NCBI GenBank assembly: GCA_041583135.1
Contig: JBFHGJ010000004.1
Location: 68,902-132,901, forward strand
Direction: 5' to 3'
Origin: JABSOG01 sp041583135
GTDB taxonomy: Bacteria; Pseudomonadota; Gammaproteobacteria; Enterobacterales; Alteromonadaceae
Length of the DNA stretch: 64,000 nt
Part shown: positions 16,973 through 24,822 of the stretch, piece by piece
Layout of the letters: each line of letters opens with the position of its first letter
How positions within the stretch are numbered: the stretch's first letter is position 1
Notes under the pieces: generated by a model
Seen by the model: only the letters and a program-made list of their open reading frames with translations
Databases searched by the model: none
What the model was told of the DNA's origin: nothing
Program-made: the position numbers and the translations under genes

Positions 16973-18340
16973 TTAAGCGCGAGCAGGTTTACCTTGAGAT
17001 TGTGCCTTAGCTGGCGCTCTGCGCCGACGCCTTTGTCCTTCACTTGGTTTTTGCCCGTTATTTGGCTTTTGGCCGGCCTTAGCTTGCTGACCGCCTTTGG
17101 CCAATTCGCCGCTGCGTTGGCCGTCTTGATGCTCCACTTTTGGCTTTTTCGGTTTCTTGGGCTTTTTCGGCTTAAACGGTTTGATCTCAACCGATGGCGG
17201 TAGTTCATGGACCGGCTCAAAACCTTCAATGACCTTGCGCTCGATATGCTGTTGAATCACCCGCTCAATATCCAATAACAATTTGTGCTCGTCGGCACAA
17301 ACTAAAGATACCGCCAGACCGCTGGCTCCAGCCCTACCGGTGCGGCCAATACGATGGACATAATCTTCCGATACGTGGGGTAAATCAAAGTTGACAACAT
17401 AAGGCAATTGGTTGATGTCCAACCCTCTGGCCGCAATGTCCGTTGCCACCAGCACCTTAATCCCACCCGCCTTAAACTCGGCCAACGCTTTGGTACGCGC
17501 CCCTTGGCTCTTGTTACCGTGAATCGCCAAACTGCTGATCCCGGCACCATCTAAGGTTTTAGCCAAGCGATTGGCACCATGCTTGGTGCGGGTAAATACC
17601 AACACCTGCTGCCAATTATCCGCTTTGATAAGCTGCTGTAGCAATTTCGACTTTTTGCTTTTGTCGGTAGGATAGACAAATTGTTCGATACGGGCAGCGG
17701 TGGTATTTTCCGCTGCAACAGACACTTCAATCGGCTGATTGACCAAGCCTTTGGCCAATTCTCGGATCTCTGCGGTGAAAGTGGCTGAAAACAACAAGTT
17801 CTGTCGTTTTTTCGGCAGCAGCGCCAAAATCTTTTTGATGTCGCGAATAAAGCCCATGTTGAGCATCTTGTCTGCTTCATCAAGCACCAAGACTTCAATT
17901 TGTTCAAATTTGACGGCATTTTGGCCATACAGATCCAATAGGCGCCCAGGTGTGGCCACCAATATGTCCACGCCCTTGCGCAACTTCATCATCTGTGGGT
18001 TGATTTTCACCCCACCAAATACCACCTCGGCCGATAGCTCTAGGTTTGCGCCATAAGTTGCAACACTTTGCGCCACCTGAGCAGCCAACTCTCTTGTCGG
18101 TGTCAAAACCAAAGCCCGTACATGGTTAGGCCGCGCTCTTTTGCCCTGACTTAACTTTTGTAAGATAGGCAAAGTAAATCCCGCTGTTTTGCCCGTACCG
18201 GTTTGCGCTGCCGCCATAACATCGCGACCTTCCAATACCGCAGGTATTGCTTTTGCTTGTATCTTCGAGGGTTCATCATACCCTTGCGCCGCAAGGGACT
18301 TTAAAATTGCCGGAGACAAACCCAGCGCAGCAAAACTCAT
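16973..18340 (-). CDS. rhlE: DEAD-box RNA helicase, RhlE type
   Basis: ATP-dependent RNA helicase acting in ribosome maturation and RNA turnover. The 455-residue product has the start MSFAALGLSPAILKSL typical of RhlE and the Q motif. It also has Walker A AAQTGTGKT, PTRELA, DEAD (VLDEADKMLNMG), SAT (LFSATFTAEI) and the C-terminal motifs ATDIAARGLDI and HRIGRTGRAG. The last 80 residues are Lys/Pro and Arg/Gln-rich with low complexity. A TTG lies one codon upstream, but ATG at 18340 has GGAG 9 bases before it. It stands alone between two terminators or gaps. Confidence 0.9.
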   Translation of the reverse strand: MSFAALGLSPAILKSLAAQGYDEPSKIQAKAIPAVLEGRDVMAAAQTGTGKTAGFTLPILQKLSQGKRARPNHVRALVLTPTRELAAQVAQSVATYGANLELSAEVVFGGVKINPQMMKLRKGVDILVATPGRLLDLYGQNAVKFEQIEVLVLDEADKMLNMGFIRDIKKILALLPKKRQNLLFSATFTAEIRELAKGLVNQPIEVSVAAENTTAARIEQFVYPTDKSKKSKLLQQLIKADNWQQVLVFTRTKHGANRLAKTLDGAGISSLAIHGNKSQGARTKALAEFKAGGIKVLVATDIAARGLDINQLPYVVNFDLPHVSEDYVHRIGRTGRAGASGLAVSLVCADEHKLLLDIERVIQQHIERKVIEGFEPVHELPPSVEIKPFKPKKPKKPKKPKVEHQDGQRSGELAKGGQQAKAGQKPNNGQKPSEGQRRRRRAPAKAQSQGKPARA

Positions 18341-18428
18341 CAATAATCACTCCAAATACAACGGCGGCAGAGCATAGCCCAAAGACCGAGCAATAGCAAA
18401 CCAAGTCAAGGGAATTACGCGCCTGCTC

Positions 18429-20060
18429 TTAGGTCAACAGATTCATCAGTTCTTCTTGAACCGCCAAATAACGCCGGGTATTACTTTCGGTGAGTTCGCT
18501 TTTTTCAATCAGATCAGTACATTTTTTTACCAATCTTCTGGTGTCGTCGGTGTTCACCCCGACTTTTGCGAGTGATTGTACTAGGTTCAATGCCAAACTG
18601 GCATTGCTGGGCATGTAGATGAAGGCTTCTTTGAAACATTCGGAGGCTCGGGAATAAATCCCTTTTTGATAGGCATCGAGTCCTTCGTTGTTGAGAATGC
18701 GGATCTTCTCACGTAATTGGTCATGGCTTTCTTTTTCTTTGCTCACCAGCACCTTCAAGGTGCTCGATACCAAGTCATCGTTGTCGGTCAACTCTTCAAG
18801 CTGCATCATATATTCATCAGACATCGACAAATTGCCGGTAGAAAAATAAGCTTTGGCGCGATCAAGACATTGATCCGCTGTCAGTTCCGCCACTTTGAGC
18901 TTCTCACAGGCGCTCAGTTGCTCTCTGGCTTCTTCCATATTGCCCTTGGCGGCATTAATCCGCGCTTGGATCACCAACTCCTGTGGCTTGTAGACCTCAG
19001 AATAAAAGCGCCGACTGACGCTGTTGAGCACATCAAGGGCCTTCCCTATCTGTTTGGCGGCATCGAGTTTGTTCGACTCGCCACACAAATCCACCAAGGT
19101 ACGGGCAAAATTAAAATAGTTCTCTGGGGTGTCGTACACCGAAAAGCGCGAAGCAGTAATGATTTTGGAAAACGCCCTAACCGCTTCATCAATTTCGCCG
19201 TTGATAATGGCAAGGTTGGCCAGCGCCCGTTGGCGATGAATATTGCGCGGTGAGATTTTAGCTGCCAACGCCAACTTGGTTTGCGCCATTTTGTTTTGCT
19301 CGCGACTGATATACAACCTGCCCAGCCAATCGAGCGCCTCGACCTTGGTTTCTTCTAACTCAGCCAATTGATTGAGGGTATTTTCGGCATCTTGCCAATC
19401 GCCCATTTTGATTTTGGCAATGGCCTCACCGAGTACCGCCCATGGCAACTCTCGGGTCATCAGTACCGCCGCATACATTTGCTGGGCAGTTTCATATTGT
19501 TTGGTGCGGATCAACAACTCACCTTTTAGGCGCAGCGCCCATGCGGCATACTCGGGGGAGGCTTTAGAGGCTTTTTCGCAGGCTTTAATGGCTTTTTCCA
19601 AGTCTTCTTCAAAAATCGCTTCATAGACTTTGATCAGCGCCAGTTTCTTCTGATAGGTTCTCCCACATCGTTTTTCCAAGCTTTTGTAGGTAAAAGGTTT
19701 CAACAGGTAATCGTCGGGTTGCAATTCAACGATACCATGCACCATATGACGGCGGCTTTCGGCGCTCATCATAATGAAACAACAATGGGGTGAAAGCAGG
19801 TCTTTAAATTTGAGTTCTTCAAACAGTTGATAACCATCTTTGCCATCGCCAAGGTTAAAGTCCACCAGCAAAAAGTCATAAACGCTGTCTTCACATTTTT
19901 GCACGGCGATCAACCCATTGTTGGCGGTATTGATCTTATTGAAGCCGATTTTCTGCAACATAGCTTTAACCGCAGAGCGCACAGGCTCGCAGTCATCGAC
20001 GATCAAGACTTTCTTGTCGCCATAGAACTTTGGCGGAAAAATCGCAGAGTTAATGGTCAA
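18429..20060 (-). CDS. Response regulator with TPR-like output domain
   Basis: A 543-residue cytoplasmic protein. The receiver domain (about 15-135) has the acidic pair D22/D23, phospho-acceptor D67 (LLVDFNLGDG), S99 and K121 (LLKPF), so it looks competent for phosphorylation. The remainder consists of about ten helical repeats of TPR type (for example YAAWALRLKGELLIRTKQYE and SPRNIHRQRALANLAIINGE). There is no DNA-binding or enzymatic domain, so output is probably by protein-protein contact. Similar proteins occur in Shewanella and relatives. No histidine kinase is adjacent; the kinase at 27868 lacks a receiver and is a possible but unproved partner. Confidence 0.85.
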   Translation of the reverse strand: MTINSAIFPPKFYGDKKVLIVDDCEPVRSAVKAMLQKIGFNKINTANNGLIAVQKCEDSVYDFLLVDFNLGDGKDGYQLFEELKFKDLLSPHCCFIMMSAESRRHMVHGIVELQPDDYLLKPFTYKSLEKRCGRTYQKKLALIKVYEAIFEEDLEKAIKACEKASKASPEYAAWALRLKGELLIRTKQYETAQQMYAAVLMTRELPWAVLGEAIAKIKMGDWQDAENTLNQLAELEETKVEALDWLGRLYISREQNKMAQTKLALAAKISPRNIHRQRALANLAIINGEIDEAVRAFSKIITASRFSVYDTPENYFNFARTLVDLCGESNKLDAAKQIGKALDVLNSVSRRFYSEVYKPQELVIQARINAAKGNMEEAREQLSACEKLKVAELTADQCLDRAKAYFSTGNLSMSDEYMMQLEELTDNDDLVSSTLKVLVSKEKESHDQLREKIRILNNEGLDAYQKGIYSRASECFKEAFIYMPSNASLALNLVQSLAKVGVNTDDTRRLVKKCTDLIEKSELTESNTRRYLAVQEELMNLLT

Positions 20061-20373
20061 ACGTACCTAATTTACTTGAATATTAATCAGACGGCATTAA
20101 TTAGACTATAAATTAACTCTTCCCAGTTGCAAGATTTTACCCCTTTTGCTCGACGATTTTCTCTCAGCGGTCACTGTAAACCCCTTGACTCAACCTCTCG
20201 GCATTTCACTCGTCATCAAGCTCTGTCGCCAAGACTGTCACTCAGATTTAGTAACACTTGTTAATAGTTGACACTTGTGACAAGTTTTATTTGCCAAGGG
20301 GCAAAAACAGTGTAAAACTGAGCGTCATTATTCTCCCATTTTCATTATTCAGCGCCTATCCATGGAGTAGTCA
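20061..20373. other. Intergenic region between the TPR response regulator and tal
   Basis: About 313 bases between divergent genes, holding both promoters. A TTGACA at the start of TTGACACTTGTGACAAG near 20268-20284 is a fair -35, overlapping the small palindrome CTTGT-G-ACAAG; no consensus -10 follows at the right spacing. No open frame of note. Confidence 0.4.
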
Positions 20374-21327
20374 ATGGCATCGATGTTAGAACAGTTAAAA
20401 CAATTCACCGCAGTGGTTGCAGATACCGGTGAAATTAACGCGATTAAACAATTTGAACCCCTAGATGCAACCACCAACCCGTCACTGATTTTAAAGGCGG
20501 TGTCGCAGTCGCAATATGCCCACCTTATAGACCAAGCAGTTGACTGGGCCAAATCTCAATCTAGCGACCATGCCCAACAGTTGACCGACGCCTCAGACTA
20601 TCTCGCGGTTAAACTCGGTGCAGAGATCTCCAAACTGGTCCCCGGCGTCGTCTCCACCGAAGTGGATGCCAGATTGTCATTCGACAGCGAAAAGACCATT
20701 ACCAAAGCCAAACGGCTGATTGATTTATATGAGCAAGAGGGTATCGGTAAATCTCGCGTGCTGATCAAAATCGCCGCCACTTGGGAAGGCATTCGCGCCG
20801 CCGAACAGCTGGAGCAGCTCGGCATCAGCTGTAATCTCACTTTGTTGTTTAGCTTTGCACAGGCCCGCGCTTGCGCCGAAGCCGGCGTGACTCTGATCTC
20901 GCCTTTTGTCGGTCGTATTATGGATTGGTATAAAGCCGCAACCGGCAAAGAGGGTTATGATGCGCCAGAAGATCCCGGCGTGTTGTCGGTGCAGCGCATA
21001 TACAGCCACTTTAAGACCCATGGTTATCCTACTATTGTGATGGGCGCCAGCTTCCGCAACACCGGTGAGATCATTGAACTGGCCGGTTGCGACAAACTCA
21101 CCATCAGCCCACAGTTGATGCAACAGCTCGCCGAAACCGAAGGCACATTAACCCGTCGCCTAAATGATGAAGTGACGCAGCAGCCAAAACCTGCACCGCT
21201 CAGTGAAAGTGAATTCCGCTGGATGCATAACGAAGATGCCATGGCCACAGAAAAACTGGCCGAAGGTATTCGTCTGTTTGCCGCCGACCAATTAAAACTC
21301 GAAACACTTATCGCCCAAAAGCTCTAA
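20374..21327 (+). CDS. tal: Transaldolase
   Basis: Pentose phosphate pathway enzyme that moves a dihydroxyacetone unit between sugar phosphates through a lysine Schiff base. The 317-residue product is the length of E. coli TalB and has DATTNPSLIL near residue 31, the Schiff-base K132 in LIKIAATWEGI, and SPFVGRIMDW. The ATG at 20374 has GGAG 6 bases upstream. It is a single-gene unit; the usual partner gene for glucose-6-phosphate isomerase is not next to it. Confidence 0.96.
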   Translation: MASMLEQLKQFTAVVADTGEINAIKQFEPLDATTNPSLILKAVSQSQYAHLIDQAVDWAKSQSSDHAQQLTDASDYLAVKLGAEISKLVPGVVSTEVDARLSFDSEKTITKAKRLIDLYEQEGIGKSRVLIKIAATWEGIRAAEQLEQLGISCNLTLLFSFAQARACAEAGVTLISPFVGRIMDWYKAATGKEGYDAPEDPGVLSVQRIYSHFKTHGYPTIVMGASFRNTGEIIELAGCDKLTISPQLMQQLAETEGTLTRRLNDEVTQQPKPAPLSESEFRWMHNEDAMATEKLAEGIRLFAADQLKLETLIAQKL

Positions 21328-21336
21328 AACCTTACA

Positions 21337-21367
21337 GGCACCGCTAAACGCATGCAGCAGCGGTGCC
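21337..21367 (+). terminator. Hairpin after tal, possible terminator
   Basis: GGCACCGCT at 21337-21345 pairs perfectly with AGCGGTGCC at 21359-21367. No T run follows, so termination may need Rho; the hairpin could instead protect the 3' end. Confidence 0.5.
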
Positions 21368-21616
21368 AATGACCATTCCATCACATCCGACCAGTTGTGA
21401 AATTTTTGCTACAAATGGACACAATAGTCTTATCAATGTATTGAAAACTTTCACATTTTTTCACCAATGGCACAACTGAACATTTATTGGTCGCTCAATT
21501 AGTCAGCAAACGGTTCAACAAGTGATTTTAATTTCGCCGTTTTGGTGCTAATAATAAACCTGCTTTGCGCGCCTGGCGCGATGCACTAAGCAAATCAATA
21601 ATAACAAGAGGCAACT

Positions 21617-21778
21617 ATGAGCAACATAAAAAACGGCCCGGAAAAAAATGCGAAAAAATCTGCCAATAAGCAGAAGTGGCGTGAAATAGAAGCGATTCGT
21701 GATCGCCATAAATTGATGAAGGAGCTTAAAGAAGACGACTACTGCTGGGAAATGGATCTTGATGAATTAAGGCTCTGA
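21617..21778 (+). CDS. DUF3545 family small protein
   Basis: A 53-residue, highly charged cytoplasmic protein. Its core QKWREIEAIRDRHKLMKEL matches the KWREIEAIKD-type signature of the DUF3545 family found in Vibrio, Shewanella and relatives, followed by an acidic tail (MDLDELRL). AGAGG lies 6 bases before the ATG. It stands alone between tal and ung, with a long AT-rich leader of nearly 290 bases. The function of the family is unknown. I am confident that it is coding. Confidence 0.85.
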   Translation: MSNIKNGPEKNAKKSANKQKWREIEAIRDRHKLMKELKEDDYCWEMDLDELRL

Positions 21779-21896
21779 CGAGTTGATTCATTAACATCAC
21801 TTTTTTAGCCAACCACACTTTGCTCCAACCAAAGTGTTCAGGTCAAGCGGGACTCAATGTCCCGCAACCCCACCGAATCAACTATCGCCGTTAAAC

Positions 21897-22556
21897 TTAA
21901 ACTTGCCAGTTAATTGGTGCTAAACCTTGTCTTTGCAACAGTTCGTTGGTCTGTGAAAAATGTCGGCAACCGAAAAAACCCCGATGAGCCGATAGCGGCG
22001 ATGGATGAGGCGCCTTGAGGACAAAATGTTTTTCAGTATCGATAAAACGGCCCTTCTTCTGTGCAGGACTCCCCCACAGTAAAAACACCACACCGCTTTT
22101 GTGTTCATTGACCTTGGCAATAACCGTATCGGTAAAACGTTCCCAACCAAGATGCTTGTGAGAATTGGCGTTGCCCTGCTCCACGGTCAATACGGCATTG
22201 AGCATCAATACCCCTTGTTTGGCCCAAGATTCCAAATAGCCGTGCTCAGGTATTGCAAATCCGGCAATATCCTGCGCCAACTCCTTATACATATTCTTCA
22301 AAGAAGGCGGCGTTTTTATCCCGGGCAACACCGAAAAACACAAACCATGGGCCTGATTTGGCCCATGGTAGGGATCTTGTCCGAGGATCACCACTTTGAC
22401 GTCATCAAACTCAGTAAACTTAAAGGCGTTAAAGACATCTTGCGGCGGTGGAAAAACCGTTACGCCAGATTCTCTACGCTGCCTAACATAGTCTAAGGTT
22501 TCGCTGAAATAAGCTTGCTGCTTCTCCTGTCCGATGACATCATGCCAAGTGGTCAT
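21897..22556 (-). CDS. ung: Uracil-DNA glycosylase, family 1
   Basis: Removes uracil from DNA as the first step of base excision repair. The 219-residue product has the water-activating motif GQDPYHGPNQAHGL (catalytic D61), the uracil-recognition Asn region MLNAVLTVE, and the DNA-intercalation loop HPSPLSAHRGFFGC. Length and motifs match E. coli Ung (229). It lies 10 bases downstream of thrC on the same strand, so it could be read through from the thr operon, although it is not part of that pathway. Confidence 0.97.
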   Translation of the reverse strand: MTTWHDVIGQEKQQAYFSETLDYVRQRRESGVTVFPPPQDVFNAFKFTEFDDVKVVILGQDPYHGPNQAHGLCFSVLPGIKTPPSLKNMYKELAQDIAGFAIPEHGYLESWAKQGVLMLNAVLTVEQGNANSHKHLGWERFTDTVIAKVNEHKSGVVFLLWGSPAQKKGRFIDTEKHFVLKAPHPSPLSAHRGFFGCRHFSQTNELLQRQGLAPINWQV

Positions 22557-22566
22557 TGCTGGTTTC

Positions 22567-23847
22567 CTAGGAATTATTCGAGATTAAAAACGCCCGCACT
22601 TTAGCATAATCAGGGGTAAATGTATGCGACAAAAGCTCCTTTGACGCGCAATCGGCAAGCGGTTGCGGCAATGCCAACGGCTCACTGAGCACATTCTCGA
22701 CACTCTCTTTAAACTTGGCCGGATGAGCGGTGCCTAAGAATATCCCCGTCTCACCGTCGGACAAGCTGCGTCTCAGTGCCTTATAGGCAACCGCAGCATG
22801 AGGCTCTGAGGTATAACCTAGCTTATACAGCTCACGCATGGCCATTTGAGTATCTTCTTCGTCGATACGTACAGCGCTGAGCAATGACTTATCCAGCAAA
22901 CCTTGGTTGAACATTTCTTCAATACGCGGCCAATTGTTGGGGGCACTGACATCCATCGCATTGGATAAAGTCGCAATGGTCGTATGCGGTTCCCACTGCC
23001 CCGATTGCCAGTAGCGCGGTACGGTGTCGTTGACATTGGTCGCGGCAATAAAGCGCTCAACCGGTAAACCAAGACAACGGGCTATCATTCCGGCGGTTAA
23101 ATTGCCGAAATTACCACTGGGCACACTCACCACCGCCTTACCGGCAGCTTTTGGTAACTGGGCAATGGCTTCAAAGTAATAGCAAACCTGAGCCAATACA
23201 CGGCTGATATTAATAGAGTTCGCCGAATTTAAGTTGATCGCTTGCTTTAACTCACCATCGTCAAAACACTGTTTGACCAATTGCTGACAGTCGTCAAAAG
23301 TGCCCTCGACAGCGAGGGTCTGAATATTGCCGCCAAGGGTGCAGAACAGTTTTTCCTGCAACATAGAGATCTTACCCTTAGGGTAGAGGATCACCACATT
23401 GATGTTCTCGATACCATAAAAGGCATGAGCCACCGCAGCGCCGGTATCACCTGAGGTTGCCGTCACTATGGTGAGCTTTTTGTCTTTGGCAAAGCGCTTC
23501 ATGCACTGGGCCATAAAACGACCGCCAAAGTCTTTAAACGCCAAGGTCGGGCCATGAAACAGCTCAAGGCAGTAATGACGGGCATCCACCTCGGCCAGCG
23601 GCGCACCAAATGTAAATGCCGCATCCACCATCGCCTTGAGCTCTGGCTCCGACAATTCGCCATCTAACAAATGGGCTAGGATTTTGGCACTGCGCGTATT
23701 GAAATCCAGTGCCAACAGAGCTTCGATATCAGCCATTGGCTTGAGATCTTGGAGGAAAAACAGCCCCTGATTGTCTCCCAGTCCCAGCAATACCGCCTGT
23801 TCAAACGACACCTGCTGGCTCGGTTGTTTTAAATTATAAAGTTTCAT
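22567..23847 (-). CDS. thrC: Threonine synthase
   Basis: PLP enzyme that converts O-phosphohomoserine to threonine, the last step of the pathway. The 426-residue product has the PLP lysine K105 in HGPTLAFKDFGGRF, the phosphate-binding SGDTGAAVAHAF, and VPSGNFGNLTAG. Length equals E. coli ThrC (428). It is the third gene of thrABC, 9 bases after thrB. Expression is expected to follow the thr attenuator at 27375-27502. Confidence 0.97.
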   Translation of the reverse strand: MKLYNLKQPSQQVSFEQAVLLGLGDNQGLFFLQDLKPMADIEALLALDFNTRSAKILAHLLDGELSEPELKAMVDAAFTFGAPLAEVDARHYCLELFHGPTLAFKDFGGRFMAQCMKRFAKDKKLTIVTATSGDTGAAVAHAFYGIENINVVILYPKGKISMLQEKLFCTLGGNIQTLAVEGTFDDCQQLVKQCFDDGELKQAINLNSANSINISRVLAQVCYYFEAIAQLPKAAGKAVVSVPSGNFGNLTAGMIARCLGLPVERFIAATNVNDTVPRYWQSGQWEPHTTIATLSNAMDVSAPNNWPRIEEMFNQGLLDKSLLSAVRIDEEDTQMAMRELYKLGYTSEPHAAVAYKALRRSLSDGETGIFLGTAHPAKFKESVENVLSEPLALPQPLADCASKELLSHTFTPDYAKVRAFLISNNS

Positions 23848-23856
23848 TGTTACCCC

Positions 23857-24822
23857 TTATTCGGATTTTGCAGCGGCTAAGACCCTCGCCCCTTGCGTGT
23901 CGATACGACACACTAGGCAAAATCCTCGCTCATTTTGTAAATACTGTTGATTCAACACCTGTTGAAATTGCTCAGCCTTTTGCAATGAATCGGCCACCGT
24001 GAATACCGTTGGACCTGAGCCTGATATGCCACAAGCCACAGCGCCTTGTGCCAGCAGTTGCTGACGCACTTCGGCAAAACCCGGCAATAGTCCGATGCGA
24101 TGAGGTTCGGCTACCACGTCAGTTATAAACCCGGCGGCGCGTTGATACAAGCCTTGGTGTAATGCATCGACAAAGGCGGCAAGGTTTCTGGCGTAGGCTT
24201 TGGCCGTTGCCAGCGACAACGTTTGAGGCAACACGTCTCTGGCCATTTTGGTCGAAACACTGATCCCAGAATACGCCATCACCCAATACCATTGTTCAGG
24301 CACCGGCAATGCACGACAGATCTGCTCATCTTCAGTCATCAGTTGTATACCGCCAAGAAAACAAGGCGCAACATTGTCATAATGTAAAGAACCACTGAGT
24401 TTGGCTTCAAAATGTCCCATCATTTCAAGCAGTTCAAAGCGCTCAAAAGCTTGACCATAATACTCATTGAGCGCCACAAGCGCCGCCACAATAGAGGTCG
24501 CACTAGAACCCAAACCACTGCCGACAGGCAGTCGTTTATCTAACTCCAGCGCCAAAAAGGGCCACTGTTGATTGGGCATTTTGGCTTGCAATGCATCACG
24601 ATAGTAATGACAGCACTGATAGACCACATTGTCTTTTGGGTCTTGTGGCAAATATGCTTTGAACTGACCTATCACGCTGAGTTCAAAATCATTTTGCGCC
24701 TCACCACGAACTTCGATAACATCACCAAGCAAACTGCCGTCTACCGGCGCCACCGCAGCGCCGAGCAAGTCAAACCCGACGCCAACATTGCCGATAGAAG
24801 CAGGGGCATATACTTTAACCAC
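23857..24822 (-). CDS. thrB: Homoserine kinase
   Basis: Phosphorylates homoserine with ATP. GHMP-family kinase of 321 residues (E. coli 310), with the substrate-site ASIGNVGVGFDLLG near the start, the ATP loop LPVGSGLGSSATS at 98-110, and the C-terminal GISGSGPTVF. The ATG directly follows the thrA stop with no gap, which indicates translational coupling. Confidence 0.97.
   Translation of the reverse strand: MVKVYAPASIGNVGVGFDLLGAAVAPVDGSLLGDVIEVRGEAQNDFELSVIGQFKAYLPQDPKDNVVYQCCHYYRDALQAKMPNQQWPFLALELDKRLPVGSGLGSSATSIVAALVALNEYYGQAFERFELLEMMGHFEAKLSGSLHYDNVAPCFLGGIQLMTEDEQICRALPVPEQWYWVMAYSGISVSTKMARDVLPQTLSLATAKAYARNLAAFVDALHQGLYQRAAGFITDVVAEPHRIGLLPGFAEVRQQLLAQGAVACGISGSGPTVFTVADSLQKAEQFQQVLNQQYLQNERGFCLVCRIDTQGARVLAAAKSE

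Noticed and set aside
18717..19253. 178-codon open frame antisense to the TPR response regulator
   Set aside because: Shadow of the coding strand, with no start signal and no recognisable domain.
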